Origin: Filimonas zeae
GTDB taxonomy: Bacteria > Bacteroidota > Bacteroidia > Chitinophagales > Chitinophagaceae
Assembly (NCBI RefSeq): GCF_014641615.1
Contig: NZ_BMIB01000001.1
Coordinates: forward strand, 1,612,769-1,676,768
Direction: 5' to 3'
Length of the DNA: 64,000 nucleotides
The notes under the pieces are model-generated. The model was not told where the DNA came from, made no database searches, and saw only the letters and a list, made by a program, of their open reading frames with translations. Each line of letters starts with the position of its first letter. The first letter of the stretch is position 1. This document shows positions 36,462-43,372 of this stretch, in pieces. Made by a program: the position numbers and the translations under genes.

Positions 36462-36863
36462 ATGATTAAAACCCACCGTAAAAAAGTGGCGGTTATTGGT
36501 GTACTGTGTGCTTCTGTAATTCTGAGCCTGGTAGCCTATAAACCCGTAGAACAACCCCGCAAAAGAAACCTGAAAGTTTTGCCTCAAAACATTAGTCGTG
36601 ACAGCCTTGACAAAATAATGAAGTCGTACAACGAGGCATTGGGCGTTAAATGCAGCTACTGCCATGCAGAGAACAAAGAAACGGGTAGAATGAGCTTTGG
36701 TAGTGATGACAAACACGAAAAGGAAACCACCCGTCATATGATGATGATGACCGATGATATTAATAAGAAATACTTTATGGACGCGGTAGACTCTGCAGAT
36801 GCAGCGAAGTTTTTACCTAAGGTGAGTTGTATTACCTGCCATAAAGGCCAGACAATTCCATAG
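36462..36863 (+). CDS. Membrane-anchored diheme c-type cytochrome
   Basis: 133 residues with an N-terminal helix (VAVIGVLCASVILSLVAYKP) that anchors or exports it. Two haem c sites are present: CSYCH (about residue 66) and CITCH near the C-terminus (VSCITCHKGQTIP). Several Met (HMMMMTDDIN) may supply distal ligands. The layout resembles the cytochrome subunit of photosynthetic reaction centres, a family common in non-phototrophic Bacteroidota as small periplasmic electron carriers. Haem attachment by a Ccm-type system is assumed. It has its own terminator. Confidence 0.85.
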   Translation: MIKTHRKKVAVIGVLCASVILSLVAYKPVEQPRKRNLKVLPQNISRDSLDKIMKSYNEALGVKCSYCHAENKETGRMSFGSDDKHEKETTRHMMMMTDDINKKYFMDAVDSADAAKFLPKVSCITCHKGQTIP

Positions 36864-36866
36864 CAG

Positions 36867-36901
36867 AAAATGCCGGTTCCGTAGAAAGACCGGCATTTTT
36901 T
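36867..36901 (+). terminator. Terminator after the diheme cytochrome gene
   Basis: AATGCCGGT (36869-36877) pairs with ACCGGCATT (36889-36897) and is followed by a T-run, starting 6 bp past the stop codon. Confidence 0.88.
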
Positions 36902-36928
36902 ATAGTAATCAAAATTACATTGATAAAC

Positions 36929-37348
36929 ATGAGAACAGCAGTAGGGGTAATTTTAATAGTTATTTCTATTTTATTACTAAAAACCAACCTGGAAGAGCGA
37001 AAAATTGCCCGAGAGGGAGAAATAGTAAAAATGACGATTGTGGACCTGCCGGAGTCATGTGCTAGCATAAAAGGAAATTACTTTGTAACCTTTCAGTATC
37101 AGCAATTTTTGTTTAAGAAAAGAATACCGGCAGGGTTTTGTAAAAAGCATAAAGTAGGTGAAGTAATGGATGTGCGTTATTCTGATCAGCATTATACTGT
37201 GCTGTGGCCTGGTGAAGATGTAAATAAGGGACTTTGGTTTCCGGTATTAGCCGGAGTAACCGGATTGGGAATTATTACCTACGCGTTATTCCGTAAAAGT
37301 ACAAGCATCGGAAGCGGGAGTAAACAGGGTAAGAACAGCCGTAAATAA
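36929..37348 (+). CDS. Small two-helix membrane protein of unknown function
   Basis: 139 residues from the ATG at 36929; a TTG three codons earlier is possible but less likely. One helix lies at the N-terminus (RTAVGVILIVISILLL) and one near the end (GLWFPVLAGVTGLGIITYAL), with a basic tail (KSTSIGSGSKQGKNSRK). Between them is an approximately 75-residue beta-rich domain with two Cys (PESCASIKGNYFVTF, AGFCKKHKVGEVMDVRYSD). The KxGExxxVRYxxxxP pattern recalls DUF3592-like membrane proteins, but the match is only suggestive. It stands alone between terminators. Confidence 0.6.
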   Translation: MRTAVGVILIVISILLLKTNLEERKIAREGEIVKMTIVDLPESCASIKGNYFVTFQYQQFLFKKRIPAGFCKKHKVGEVMDVRYSDQHYTVLWPGEDVNKGLWFPVLAGVTGLGIITYALFRKSTSIGSGSKQGKNSRK

Positions 37349-37381
37349 AAACTCCCTTACAAACAACTGTAAGGGAGTTTT
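37348..37381. terminator. Bidirectional terminator between convergent genes
   Basis: The stem AAAACTCCCTTAC / GTAAGGGAGTTTT has an 8-nt loop and lies between the stops at 37348 (plus) and 37399 (minus). Confidence 0.9.
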
Positions 37382-37398
37382 ATATATTGTACGTTCTC

Positions 37399-38349
37399 TT
37401 ATTTCTTAGGAGGTTCTTTTACTGCACCGGCACCTCGTTTCAACCGCACAGCCTCGCTTTCCCGGAAGTTGCTGCTCAGGTTTACTTCGTAGCGGTGGTC
37501 TTTGTCTGTAATAATCATTAATGCGGCGTTAGGAGGTATGCTGCCCAGGTTCTCGGCAAACATTACTATTTCATTATTAGCCGTAATACTATCTACAAAT
37601 ACGCGGAAGCTGATGGGCTTGCGGGTTTCCAACTGCTGTTTGTGCTGCACCAGTTTGCCGTTATAGAAAACAGAAATGGTATCATTATCAAATTCACCGT
37701 TGTCGTACAGGTCAATACGTACCGAATCTTCCGATACATCCAGTTCCTTCACCACTTTTTTAGTACGCATATTCAGCTGAATCAGTGCCTCCCGCTCCAG
37801 TTTTAGTACCGGGTTTTCCGGTTGCTTCAGCATGGTATCTTTTTCCAGTTGCTCAATATCGTTTTCTACCAGGGCCTTAAACGGTACTTCTTTCAGCAGT
37901 TTGGTAAGCCGTATATTAATAGGAGCACAGGTGTACTTATGGTCTTCATCGCTGTTGAACTGTCCGGTAAGCGTGCTTTCTGCTCTGGATACTTTTAAGG
38001 TAAATTCCCCTTCCATGGTACATTCCACCCCCACGGCTGCGTCTACTGTACGGTGGAAGATGATGGGAATGAATTTAATTTTCAGCAATCTTTTATCGGC
38101 ATTATAAGTGCCTTTGATTTTGTTGCTGAAATAACCGTTGCGGAAAAAATAATTGAATTCTCCGGTAATAACATTACCCTTTTGCTCCAGTAAAAATTCG
38201 CAGAGATAGTTACTGGTATTGCCGGTAATATTAACGTTACCTACACCATACCATTTACCTTTAATGCTTTGTGCATGAGCGGATACCGGGGCAAACAGAT
38301 ACATAAGTACCAGCGCCAATGTGCAGAGGCTTTTATACAAACATTTCAT
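37399..38349 (-). CDS. Secreted lipocalin-like protein of unknown function
   Basis: 316 residues with a clear signal peptide (MKCLYKSLCTLALVLMYLFA, cut after SAHA-Q). The first 140 residues of the mature part form a beta-barrel-like series: IKGKWYGVGNVNITGN, CEFLLEQKGNVITGEFNYFF, GTYNADKRLLKIKFIPIIFH, STLTGQFNSDEDHKY. The G-x-W opening and regular strands suggest a lipocalin/avidin-type barrel. A second half (about 200-300, SVRIDLYDNGEFDNDTISVF, NAALMIITDKDHRYEVNLSS) resembles an Ig-like or DUF-type sandwich seen in other Bacteroidota periplasmic proteins. No lipobox, so probably soluble. Function unknown. Confidence 0.6.
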   Translation of the reverse strand: MKCLYKSLCTLALVLMYLFAPVSAHAQSIKGKWYGVGNVNITGNTSNYLCEFLLEQKGNVITGEFNYFFRNGYFSNKIKGTYNADKRLLKIKFIPIIFHRTVDAAVGVECTMEGEFTLKVSRAESTLTGQFNSDEDHKYTCAPINIRLTKLLKEVPFKALVENDIEQLEKDTMLKQPENPVLKLEREALIQLNMRTKKVVKELDVSEDSVRIDLYDNGEFDNDTISVFYNGKLVQHKQQLETRKPISFRVFVDSITANNEIVMFAENLGSIPPNAALMIITDKDHRYEVNLSSNFRESEAVRLKRGAGAVKEPPKK

Positions 38350-38416
38350 GCCGGGGAGATGGTTTTGCCGAATTATTCAAGAATCATGCTAACTAATCAT
38401 TACCTGTAACAATAAC

Positions 38417-38854
38417 CTACACATAACGCTTCAGTTCCCTGTCGTTGTCCCTTTGCTTAATGGTATCCCGCTTGTCGTACAGCTTTTTACCTTTACCCAA
38501 ACCAATTTCCACTTTCACCAGGTTTTTCTCGTTTAAAAATACGCGGAGTGGCACAATAGTATACCCCTTCTCCTTCATTTTTAACGTAAGTTTTTTTAAT
38601 TCCCTTTTGGTTAGCAGCAATTTGCGGTCGTGCACCGCCACGTGGTTATTGGTTGTTCCCAGTTTATACTCTGCAATATATAAACCGCGTACCCAAAGTT
38701 CGCCATCATCAAACAGACAGAACGCATCGTTAAAGCTTACTTTTCCTTCTCTTATCGATTTTACCTCAGTACCCAGCAATACCACCCCTGCTACATATTT
38801 ATCTTCTATGTAGTAGTTGAAGTACGCCTGCCTGTTATTCATTTCTTTAGCCAT
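38417..38854 (-). CDS. smpB: SsrA-binding protein
   Basis: 145 residues, standard length. SmpB binds tmRNA and delivers it to stalled ribosomes. Signature regions seen are RQAYFNYYIEDKYVAGVVLL, GTEVKSIREGKVSFNDAFCL, NHVAVHDRKLLLTKRELKKL, and GYTIVPLRVFLNEKNLVKVE with the basic C-terminal tail GLGKGKKLYDKRDTIKQRD. It lies downstream of accD on the same strand, separated by a hairpin. No tmRNA gene is in the window. Confidence 0.97.
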   Translation of the reverse strand: MAKEMNNRQAYFNYYIEDKYVAGVVLLGTEVKSIREGKVSFNDAFCLFDDGELWVRGLYIAEYKLGTTNNHVAVHDRKLLLTKRELKKLTLKMKEKGYTIVPLRVFLNEKNLVKVEIGLGKGKKLYDKRDTIKQRDNDRELKRYV

Positions 38855-38860
38855 GTTCTA

Positions 38861-38888
38861 TAAAAAACCATCCCGCCTTTAGGGCGGG
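38861..38888 (-). terminator. Hairpin terminator between accD and smpB
   Basis: Minus-strand stem CCCGCC / GGCGGG with a 5-nt loop, then ATGG and six T. It lies 34 bp past the accD stop, so smpB probably needs its own promoter or read-through. Confidence 0.6.
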
Positions 38889-38921
38889 AGAGGATGTAAT
38901 ATAATATGTTTTTCCGGCTCA

Positions 38922-39851
38922 CTAGCCTTGGAACAAGGTAATCAGTTGTGCCAGCTTGTCTTTCAGCACTTTCCTGTCTACAATAAAATCCAGAAAACCG
39001 TGTTCCAGCAAAAATTCGCTGCGCTGGAAGCCCGGAGGAAGATCTTTTTTAATGGTTTCTTTAATTACACGCGGCCCGGCAAAGCCAATCAGCGCACCTG
39101 GCTCGGCAATGTTCAGATCGCCCAGCATTCCAAAACTGGCAGAGATACCGCCAAAAGTAGGATCGGTCATCAGCGAAATGAACGGTAAACCGGCATCGCT
39201 TAACTGAGACAGTTTACCCGATGTTTTAGCCAGCTGCATTAAGCTGAAGGCACTTTCCATCATACGGGCACCACCACTTTTAGATATTACCAGGTAAGGC
39301 AGTTTGTGTTCAATACAGTAATCCACGGCGCGGGCAAATTTTTCGCCCATTACGCTACCGAGCGATCCACCGATGAATTCAAAATCCATTGCTGCTACCA
39401 CCAGACCTTTGCCGTTTACGTTACCGGTGGCAACGCGCATACTGTCTTTCAGGTCGGTTTTAGAATGAATTTCGTCCAGCCTTTTCTGGTATGGCTTCAG
39501 ATCGGTAAATCCTAAAAAGTCTTTGCTGTATATGTTTTCAAACAGAGCGGTGAATTGCTCTTCGTCGAAAATGATTTTAAAGTAGTCTTCACTGCCTATG
39601 CGGTGGTGGTAGTTACATTTAGGACAAACGTACAGGCTTTCCTCCAGCTCTGTAGTTGTGCAGATGTAGTTACACTCCGGGCACTTGCTCCACAAACCTT
39701 CAGGCGTTTCCTTCTTTTCTGAAGTAGTGGTGGTAATGCCTTTACGTAATCTTCTGAACCATCTTTCCCTGGACTCAGCGGTATCTGGATGGTTTGCGTC
39801 GTTATCAGCTTCACCAGCCAGGTTTGATTCAAAATCTTCTTCTTTTTTCAT
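38922..39851 (-). CDS. accD: Acetyl-CoA carboxylase carboxyltransferase subunit beta
   Basis: 309 residues. The N-terminus is acidic (EEDFESNLAGEADNDANHPD), then the Cys4 zinc ribbon (CPECNYIC...CPKC), then the crotonase-like carboxyltransferase core. The core shows MDFEFIGGSLGSVMGEKFAR, LVISKSGGARMMESAFSLMQ, GISASFGMLGDLNIAEPGAL, IGFAGPRVI. It forms a heterotetramer with AccA and transfers carboxyl from biotin to acetyl-CoA, the first step of fatty acid synthesis. The start is the ATG at 39851. The ribbon plus core confirm identity and exclude a propionyl-CoA carboxylase. Confidence 0.96.
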   Translation of the reverse strand: MKKEEDFESNLAGEADNDANHPDTAESRERWFRRLRKGITTTTSEKKETPEGLWSKCPECNYICTTTELEESLYVCPKCNYHHRIGSEDYFKIIFDEEQFTALFENIYSKDFLGFTDLKPYQKRLDEIHSKTDLKDSMRVATGNVNGKGLVVAAMDFEFIGGSLGSVMGEKFARAVDYCIEHKLPYLVISKSGGARMMESAFSLMQLAKTSGKLSQLSDAGLPFISLMTDPTFGGISASFGMLGDLNIAEPGALIGFAGPRVIKETIKKDLPPGFQRSEFLLEHGFLDFIVDRKVLKDKLAQLITLFQG

Positions 39852-40017
39852 CCGAAATTTTAATTTAAAAAGAGGGTTCGGACAGCAAAAATAAGCAGTT
39901 TGCGCTTATACGGTCAAACCTGTGTCATTTATTTGGTTTGAATGTTCGTGTTTTATACGTTTATTTTGCAGCGCCTAGTGTATGTAAGCTTATTCTAAAA
40001 CTTTAAAATTTTTCAAA

Positions 40018-41085
40018 ATGGCCAGGTATCGTGCCGGTGTTTTACACGGAGAAGAGTTAACAGCTTTATATGAAGACGCAAAAGCCAACAAATTTGCCCT
40101 GCCCGCTGTAAACGTAATTGGAACCAACTCCATTAACGCCGTATTAGAAACTGCTGCTAAAGTACAGTCTCCTGTAATTATACAGTTCAGTAACGGTGGT
40201 GCACAGTTTTTTGCCGGTAAAGGCATGCCTAACGACCAGTTGCAGGCGAATATCGCCGGTGCGGTTAGCGGTGCTTTACACGTGCACAACGTAGCTAAAT
40301 ATTATGGTGTACCTGTAGTACTGCATACCGACCATGCTGCCAAAAAATGGTTACCATGGATTGATGGCCTGCTTACTGCCGGTGAAGATTATAAAGCTAA
40401 AAACGGCCAGCCCCTGTTCAGCTCGCACATGTTAGACCTGAGCGAAGAACCACTGCACGAGAACATTGAAATCTCTGTAGAATACTTCAAAAGAATGGCT
40501 AAGCTGGGTATGAGCATTGAAGTAGAGCTGGGTGTAACCGGTGGTGAAGAAGATGGTGTTGACAACTCTGGTGTTGAAAACTCTAAATTATATACACAGC
40601 CTTCTGAAGTAGCTGAAACTTACGAAGCACTGGGTAAAGTTAGCCCGCTGTTTACTATTGCTGCTTCTTTTGGTAACGTACACGGCGTATACAGCCCCGG
40701 TAACGTGGAACTGCGTCCTGATATTCTGAAAAACAGCCAGACTTACATTCAGGAGCATTTTAAAACCGGCGATAAGCCAGTTAGCTTCGTATTCCATGGC
40801 GGTAGCGGCTCTGCAAAAAGCCAGATTACCGAAACACTGGACTACGGTGTAATTAAAATGAACATTGATACCGATATGCAGTGGGCTTTCTGGGAAGGCG
40901 TACTGGGCTTTTATAAAAAGAATGAAGCTTATCTGCAGGGCCAGCTGGGTAACCCTGAAGGTGCAGAGAAGCCTAACAAGAAATTTTACGATCCGCGCGT
41001 GTGGCTGAGAAAAGGGGAAGAAACTTTTGTGAAGCGCCTTGAAGAAGCTTTTGCCGATCTGAATTGTATTGGTAAAAACAAATAA
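40018..41085 (+). CDS. fbaA: Class II fructose-bisphosphate aldolase
   Basis: 355 residues, close to the E. coli FbaA length. It cleaves fructose-1,6-bisphosphate in glycolysis or forms it in gluconeogenesis, with Zn2+. Zinc ligands are seen in VVLHTDHAAKKW, SIEVELGVTGGEEDGVDN, FGNVHGVYSPGNVEL, and VFHGGSGSAKSQI. C-terminal phrases KMNIDTDMQWAFWEGVL and FYDPRVWLRKGEETF confirm the type A subfamily. It is transcribed alone, ended by a hairpin at 41147. A T-rich stretch about 60 bp upstream resembles a Bacteroidota promoter but lacks an exact -7 match. Confidence 0.97.
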   Translation: MARYRAGVLHGEELTALYEDAKANKFALPAVNVIGTNSINAVLETAAKVQSPVIIQFSNGGAQFFAGKGMPNDQLQANIAGAVSGALHVHNVAKYYGVPVVLHTDHAAKKWLPWIDGLLTAGEDYKAKNGQPLFSSHMLDLSEEPLHENIEISVEYFKRMAKLGMSIEVELGVTGGEEDGVDNSGVENSKLYTQPSEVAETYEALGKVSPLFTIAASFGNVHGVYSPGNVELRPDILKNSQTYIQEHFKTGDKPVSFVFHGGSGSAKSQITETLDYGVIKMNIDTDMQWAFWEGVLGFYKKNEAYLQGQLGNPEGAEKPNKKFYDPRVWLRKGEETFVKRLEEAFADLNCIGKNK

Positions 41086-41146
41086 GCCTTTAACTCCATG
41101 GTTGACAACAACTGTGGTTGGTTGAAAGTTCTCAATAGTAAGAATG

Positions 41147-41180
41147 GCGCCTGTCGTTTCCACGACAGGCGCTTTCTTTT
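41147..41180 (+). terminator. Terminator after fbaA
   Basis: A perfect 11-bp stem GCGCCTGTCGT / ACGACAGGCGC with loop TTCC, followed by TTTCTTTT. Confidence 0.92.
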
Positions 41181-41227
41181 ATATCCAATTGCTAACAATT
41201 GTTATCTTTATGAAAATCGATTGACAT

Positions 41228-42412
41228 ATGGATAAAAGAACGGTATATGTGGTTGCAGCAGTGCGTACACCTATGGGAAGCTTTGGCGGAGCGCTGAAAG
41301 ATTTTTCGGCCACCCAGCTGGGGGCGGTAGCCATTAAAGCCGCCGTAGAAAAAGCCGGCCTGAAACCTGAACAGGTAGAAGAGGTGCTGATGGGTTGTGT
41401 GTTACAGGCTAACCTGGGCCAGGCGCCTGCGCGGCAGGCAGCTATATTTGCAGGGTTACCTGCTTCTGTAGTGTGCACTACCGTAAATAAAGTATGCGCC
41501 AGTGGTATGAAAGCTATTGCGCAGGGCGCACAAAGCATATTACTGGGCGATGCAGATATAGTAGTGGCCGGTGGTATGGAAAGCATGAGCAACGTACCTT
41601 ATTACTCAGCCAATACCCGCTGGGGCAACAAATACGGCGATATCAGTCTTGCAGATGGTTTAGCCAAAGACGGTCTTACCGATGTGTATCATAAATATGC
41701 GATGGGCAATGCGGCCGAACTTTGCGCCACAGAATGCCATTTTTCACGGGAAGACCAGGATGCGTTTGCCATTGAAAGCTATAAACGCAGCCAGGCTGCC
41801 TGGGAGGGCGGTAAATTTGCTGCTGAAGTAGTGCCCGTGCCTATTCCGCAACGCAAAGGCGATCCGGTATTGTTTAGCCGCGACGAAGAACCCTTTAATG
41901 TAAAATTTGATAAGATACCCGAGCTGAAGCCTGCTTTTGTAAAAGACGGCACCGTAACCGCTGCCAATGCCAGTACCATGAATGATGGTGCAGCAGCCCT
42001 GGTACTGATGAGTAAGGAGAAGGCAGAAGAGTTGGGTATACAACCATTGGCGGTTATACGCAGTTATGCAGATGCGGAACAGGCGCCGGAATGGTTTACC
42101 ACTACACCCTCACTGGCAGTACCTAAGGCAGTTGCCAAAGCAGGATTGCAGTTAAATGATATAGATTATTTTGAGTTAAACGAAGCCTTTTCTGTAGTGG
42201 GCCTGGCTAATATTCAGAAGATGGGGCTGGACGCAGCCAAAGTAAATGCACACGGTGGTGCGGTGGCGCTGGGGCACCCGTTGGGTGCCAGCGGGGCACG
42301 TATTATTGTAACGCTAATACATGTATTAAAGCAAAACGGTGGTAAAACCGGTGCTGCCGGTATTTGCAATGGTGGTGGTGGCGCCAGTGCTATGGTGGTG
42401 GCATTGCCCTAA
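41228..42412 (+). CDS. Acetyl-CoA acetyltransferase (thiolase)
   Basis: 394 residues. The nucleophilic Cys is in VNKVCASGMKAIAQGAQS (about residue 90). The C-terminal catalytic His lies in NAHGGAVALGHPLGASGARI and the second Cys in GICNGGGGASAMVV. GGMESMSNVPYYS and NEAFSVVGLANIQKMGLD complete the fold. It condenses two acetyl-CoA to acetoacetyl-CoA or runs the reverse in beta-oxidation; no neighbour decides between the two. It is monocistronic as far as can be seen. Confidence 0.93.
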   Translation: MDKRTVYVVAAVRTPMGSFGGALKDFSATQLGAVAIKAAVEKAGLKPEQVEEVLMGCVLQANLGQAPARQAAIFAGLPASVVCTTVNKVCASGMKAIAQGAQSILLGDADIVVAGGMESMSNVPYYSANTRWGNKYGDISLADGLAKDGLTDVYHKYAMGNAAELCATECHFSREDQDAFAIESYKRSQAAWEGGKFAAEVVPVPIPQRKGDPVLFSRDEEPFNVKFDKIPELKPAFVKDGTVTAANASTMNDGAAALVLMSKEKAEELGIQPLAVIRSYADAEQAPEWFTTTPSLAVPKAVAKAGLQLNDIDYFELNEAFSVVGLANIQKMGLDAAKVNAHGGAVALGHPLGASGARIIVTLIHVLKQNGGKTGAAGICNGGGGASAMVVALP

Positions 42413-42512
42413 GCATAATAAAGGCAGTGTTATCGTTGAGCCACACGCTTACCGGTTGAATAATAAAAGTAGCAGGCAGCGGCCTTCATGGGCTTACCTG
42501 CTGCTTTGTTGT

Positions 42513-42822
42513 TTAATGGCTTAAAGCAGGCTGCATGTGTGTGGAAACGCCAATTCTGTTCCAGGCGTTGATGATAATAGCCGCCACTATTACATCAGCA
42601 GTACGCTTTTCTCCTAATACGGTTATTGCTTTATCATACGTAGCATCAGATACCTGTTGGTGAATCAGGGTTACCTCCTCTGTTAAGGCAAGTATAGCCT
42701 GCTCTTCTTCTGTAAAAAGGGCGTTTCCCGCCAGGGGCTCAGCGTGTACAGGCGCTGTTCCGTTTCGCCGTATTTTCTGGCATCTTTTGCATGCATATCC
42801 AGGCAGTAGGCGCAAGCTGTGG
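42513..42822 (-). pseudogene. Carboxymuconolactone decarboxylase (AhpD-like) C-terminal remnant, frameshifted
   Basis: The last 68 codons read ALFTEEEQAILALTEEVTLI and IIINAWNRIGVSTHMQP, the C-terminal part of a CMD/AhpD-type protein. The preceding part of the same family (ACAYCLDMHAKDARKYGETE, then QRLYTLSPWRETP) is present, but one base out of frame. The frame changes in the C/T run at about 42712-42724 and can be restored by one extra base. The N-terminal half, before the redox Cys-x-x-x-x-His, is absent: it is replaced by the Crp/Fnr remnant. Both defects together make this a pseudogene. Confidence 0.75.
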
Positions 42823-43179
42823 TATATCTTTAAACAGCGCTTCTTCCCGGCTCTTATCAATGGCAATAATTTCAGAAGGCTCTACAGTTTGTATAAAAAA
42901 CTGCGAAGGGGTTTGCAATAGCAGGCTCATATGATCCGCCAACCACCAGTTTTCCAGTGCAAACTGGGTAATATGTTCTGCCTCTGTATCTTCCTGCAAA
43001 AAGTACATACGTAAACAGCCTTTTGCTACAAAATAGTGCGCCTGGCATATGTGCCCTGCACGTAACAAAATGGCTTTTTTATCCGCCTCTATCAGGCGCA
43101 AATGAGGCAATAGCAACGGCACCTCCTCGTCAGAAAGTGGTACGTATTGGCGGATATGTTTAACCAGTGCCTGATGCAT
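42815..43179 (-). pseudogene. Crp/Fnr-family regulator, N-terminal half only
   Basis: About 120 residues of a cyclic-nucleotide-binding fold: VPLSDEEVPLLLPHLRLIEA, KKAILLRAGHICQAHYFVAK, GCLRMYFLQEDTEAEHITQF, WWLADHMSLLLQTPSQFFIQ, EEALFKDIPQL. The helix-turn-helix DNA-binding domain is missing. The frame continues into about 26 unrelated codons that are out-of-frame CMD sequence. The ATG at 43179 is the likely original start. The gene was probably joined to the CMD gene by deletion. Confidence 0.72.
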
Positions 43180-43229
43180 ACATGCAAGGTGGCCAATATC
43201 CGCAAATATTCTGTAACCGTACAATTTTA

Positions 43230-43303
43230 TGTATCGTTACCGTACAGCAGGGTAATGTGTTAGTTTGCAGGTGGTTGATAATCAGTTTTTTGCAGTCTGG
43301 CAT
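43230..43303 (+). promoter_or_regulatory. Permease promoter module, copy B
   Basis: The dyad TGTATCGTTACCGTACA (43230-43246) is followed 51 bp later by TGGCAT (43298-43303). It is 13/17 identical to copy A. A further GTAACCGTACA lies just upstream (43213-43223), a partial second site. The box ends about 70 bp before the permease start at 43373. The dyad also faces the Crp-like remnant. Confidence 0.65.
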
Positions 43304-43372
43304 TATATGGGTTTGCAACTATGGGCATCTATGCCCTGTAATGGAAGCTCAATACCCGCTAAAACTTAAACC

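Noticed and set aside
36462-36863. Photosynthetic reaction centre component
   Set aside because: The diheme protein only shares haem motifs and size with that family; no other photosynthesis gene is present.
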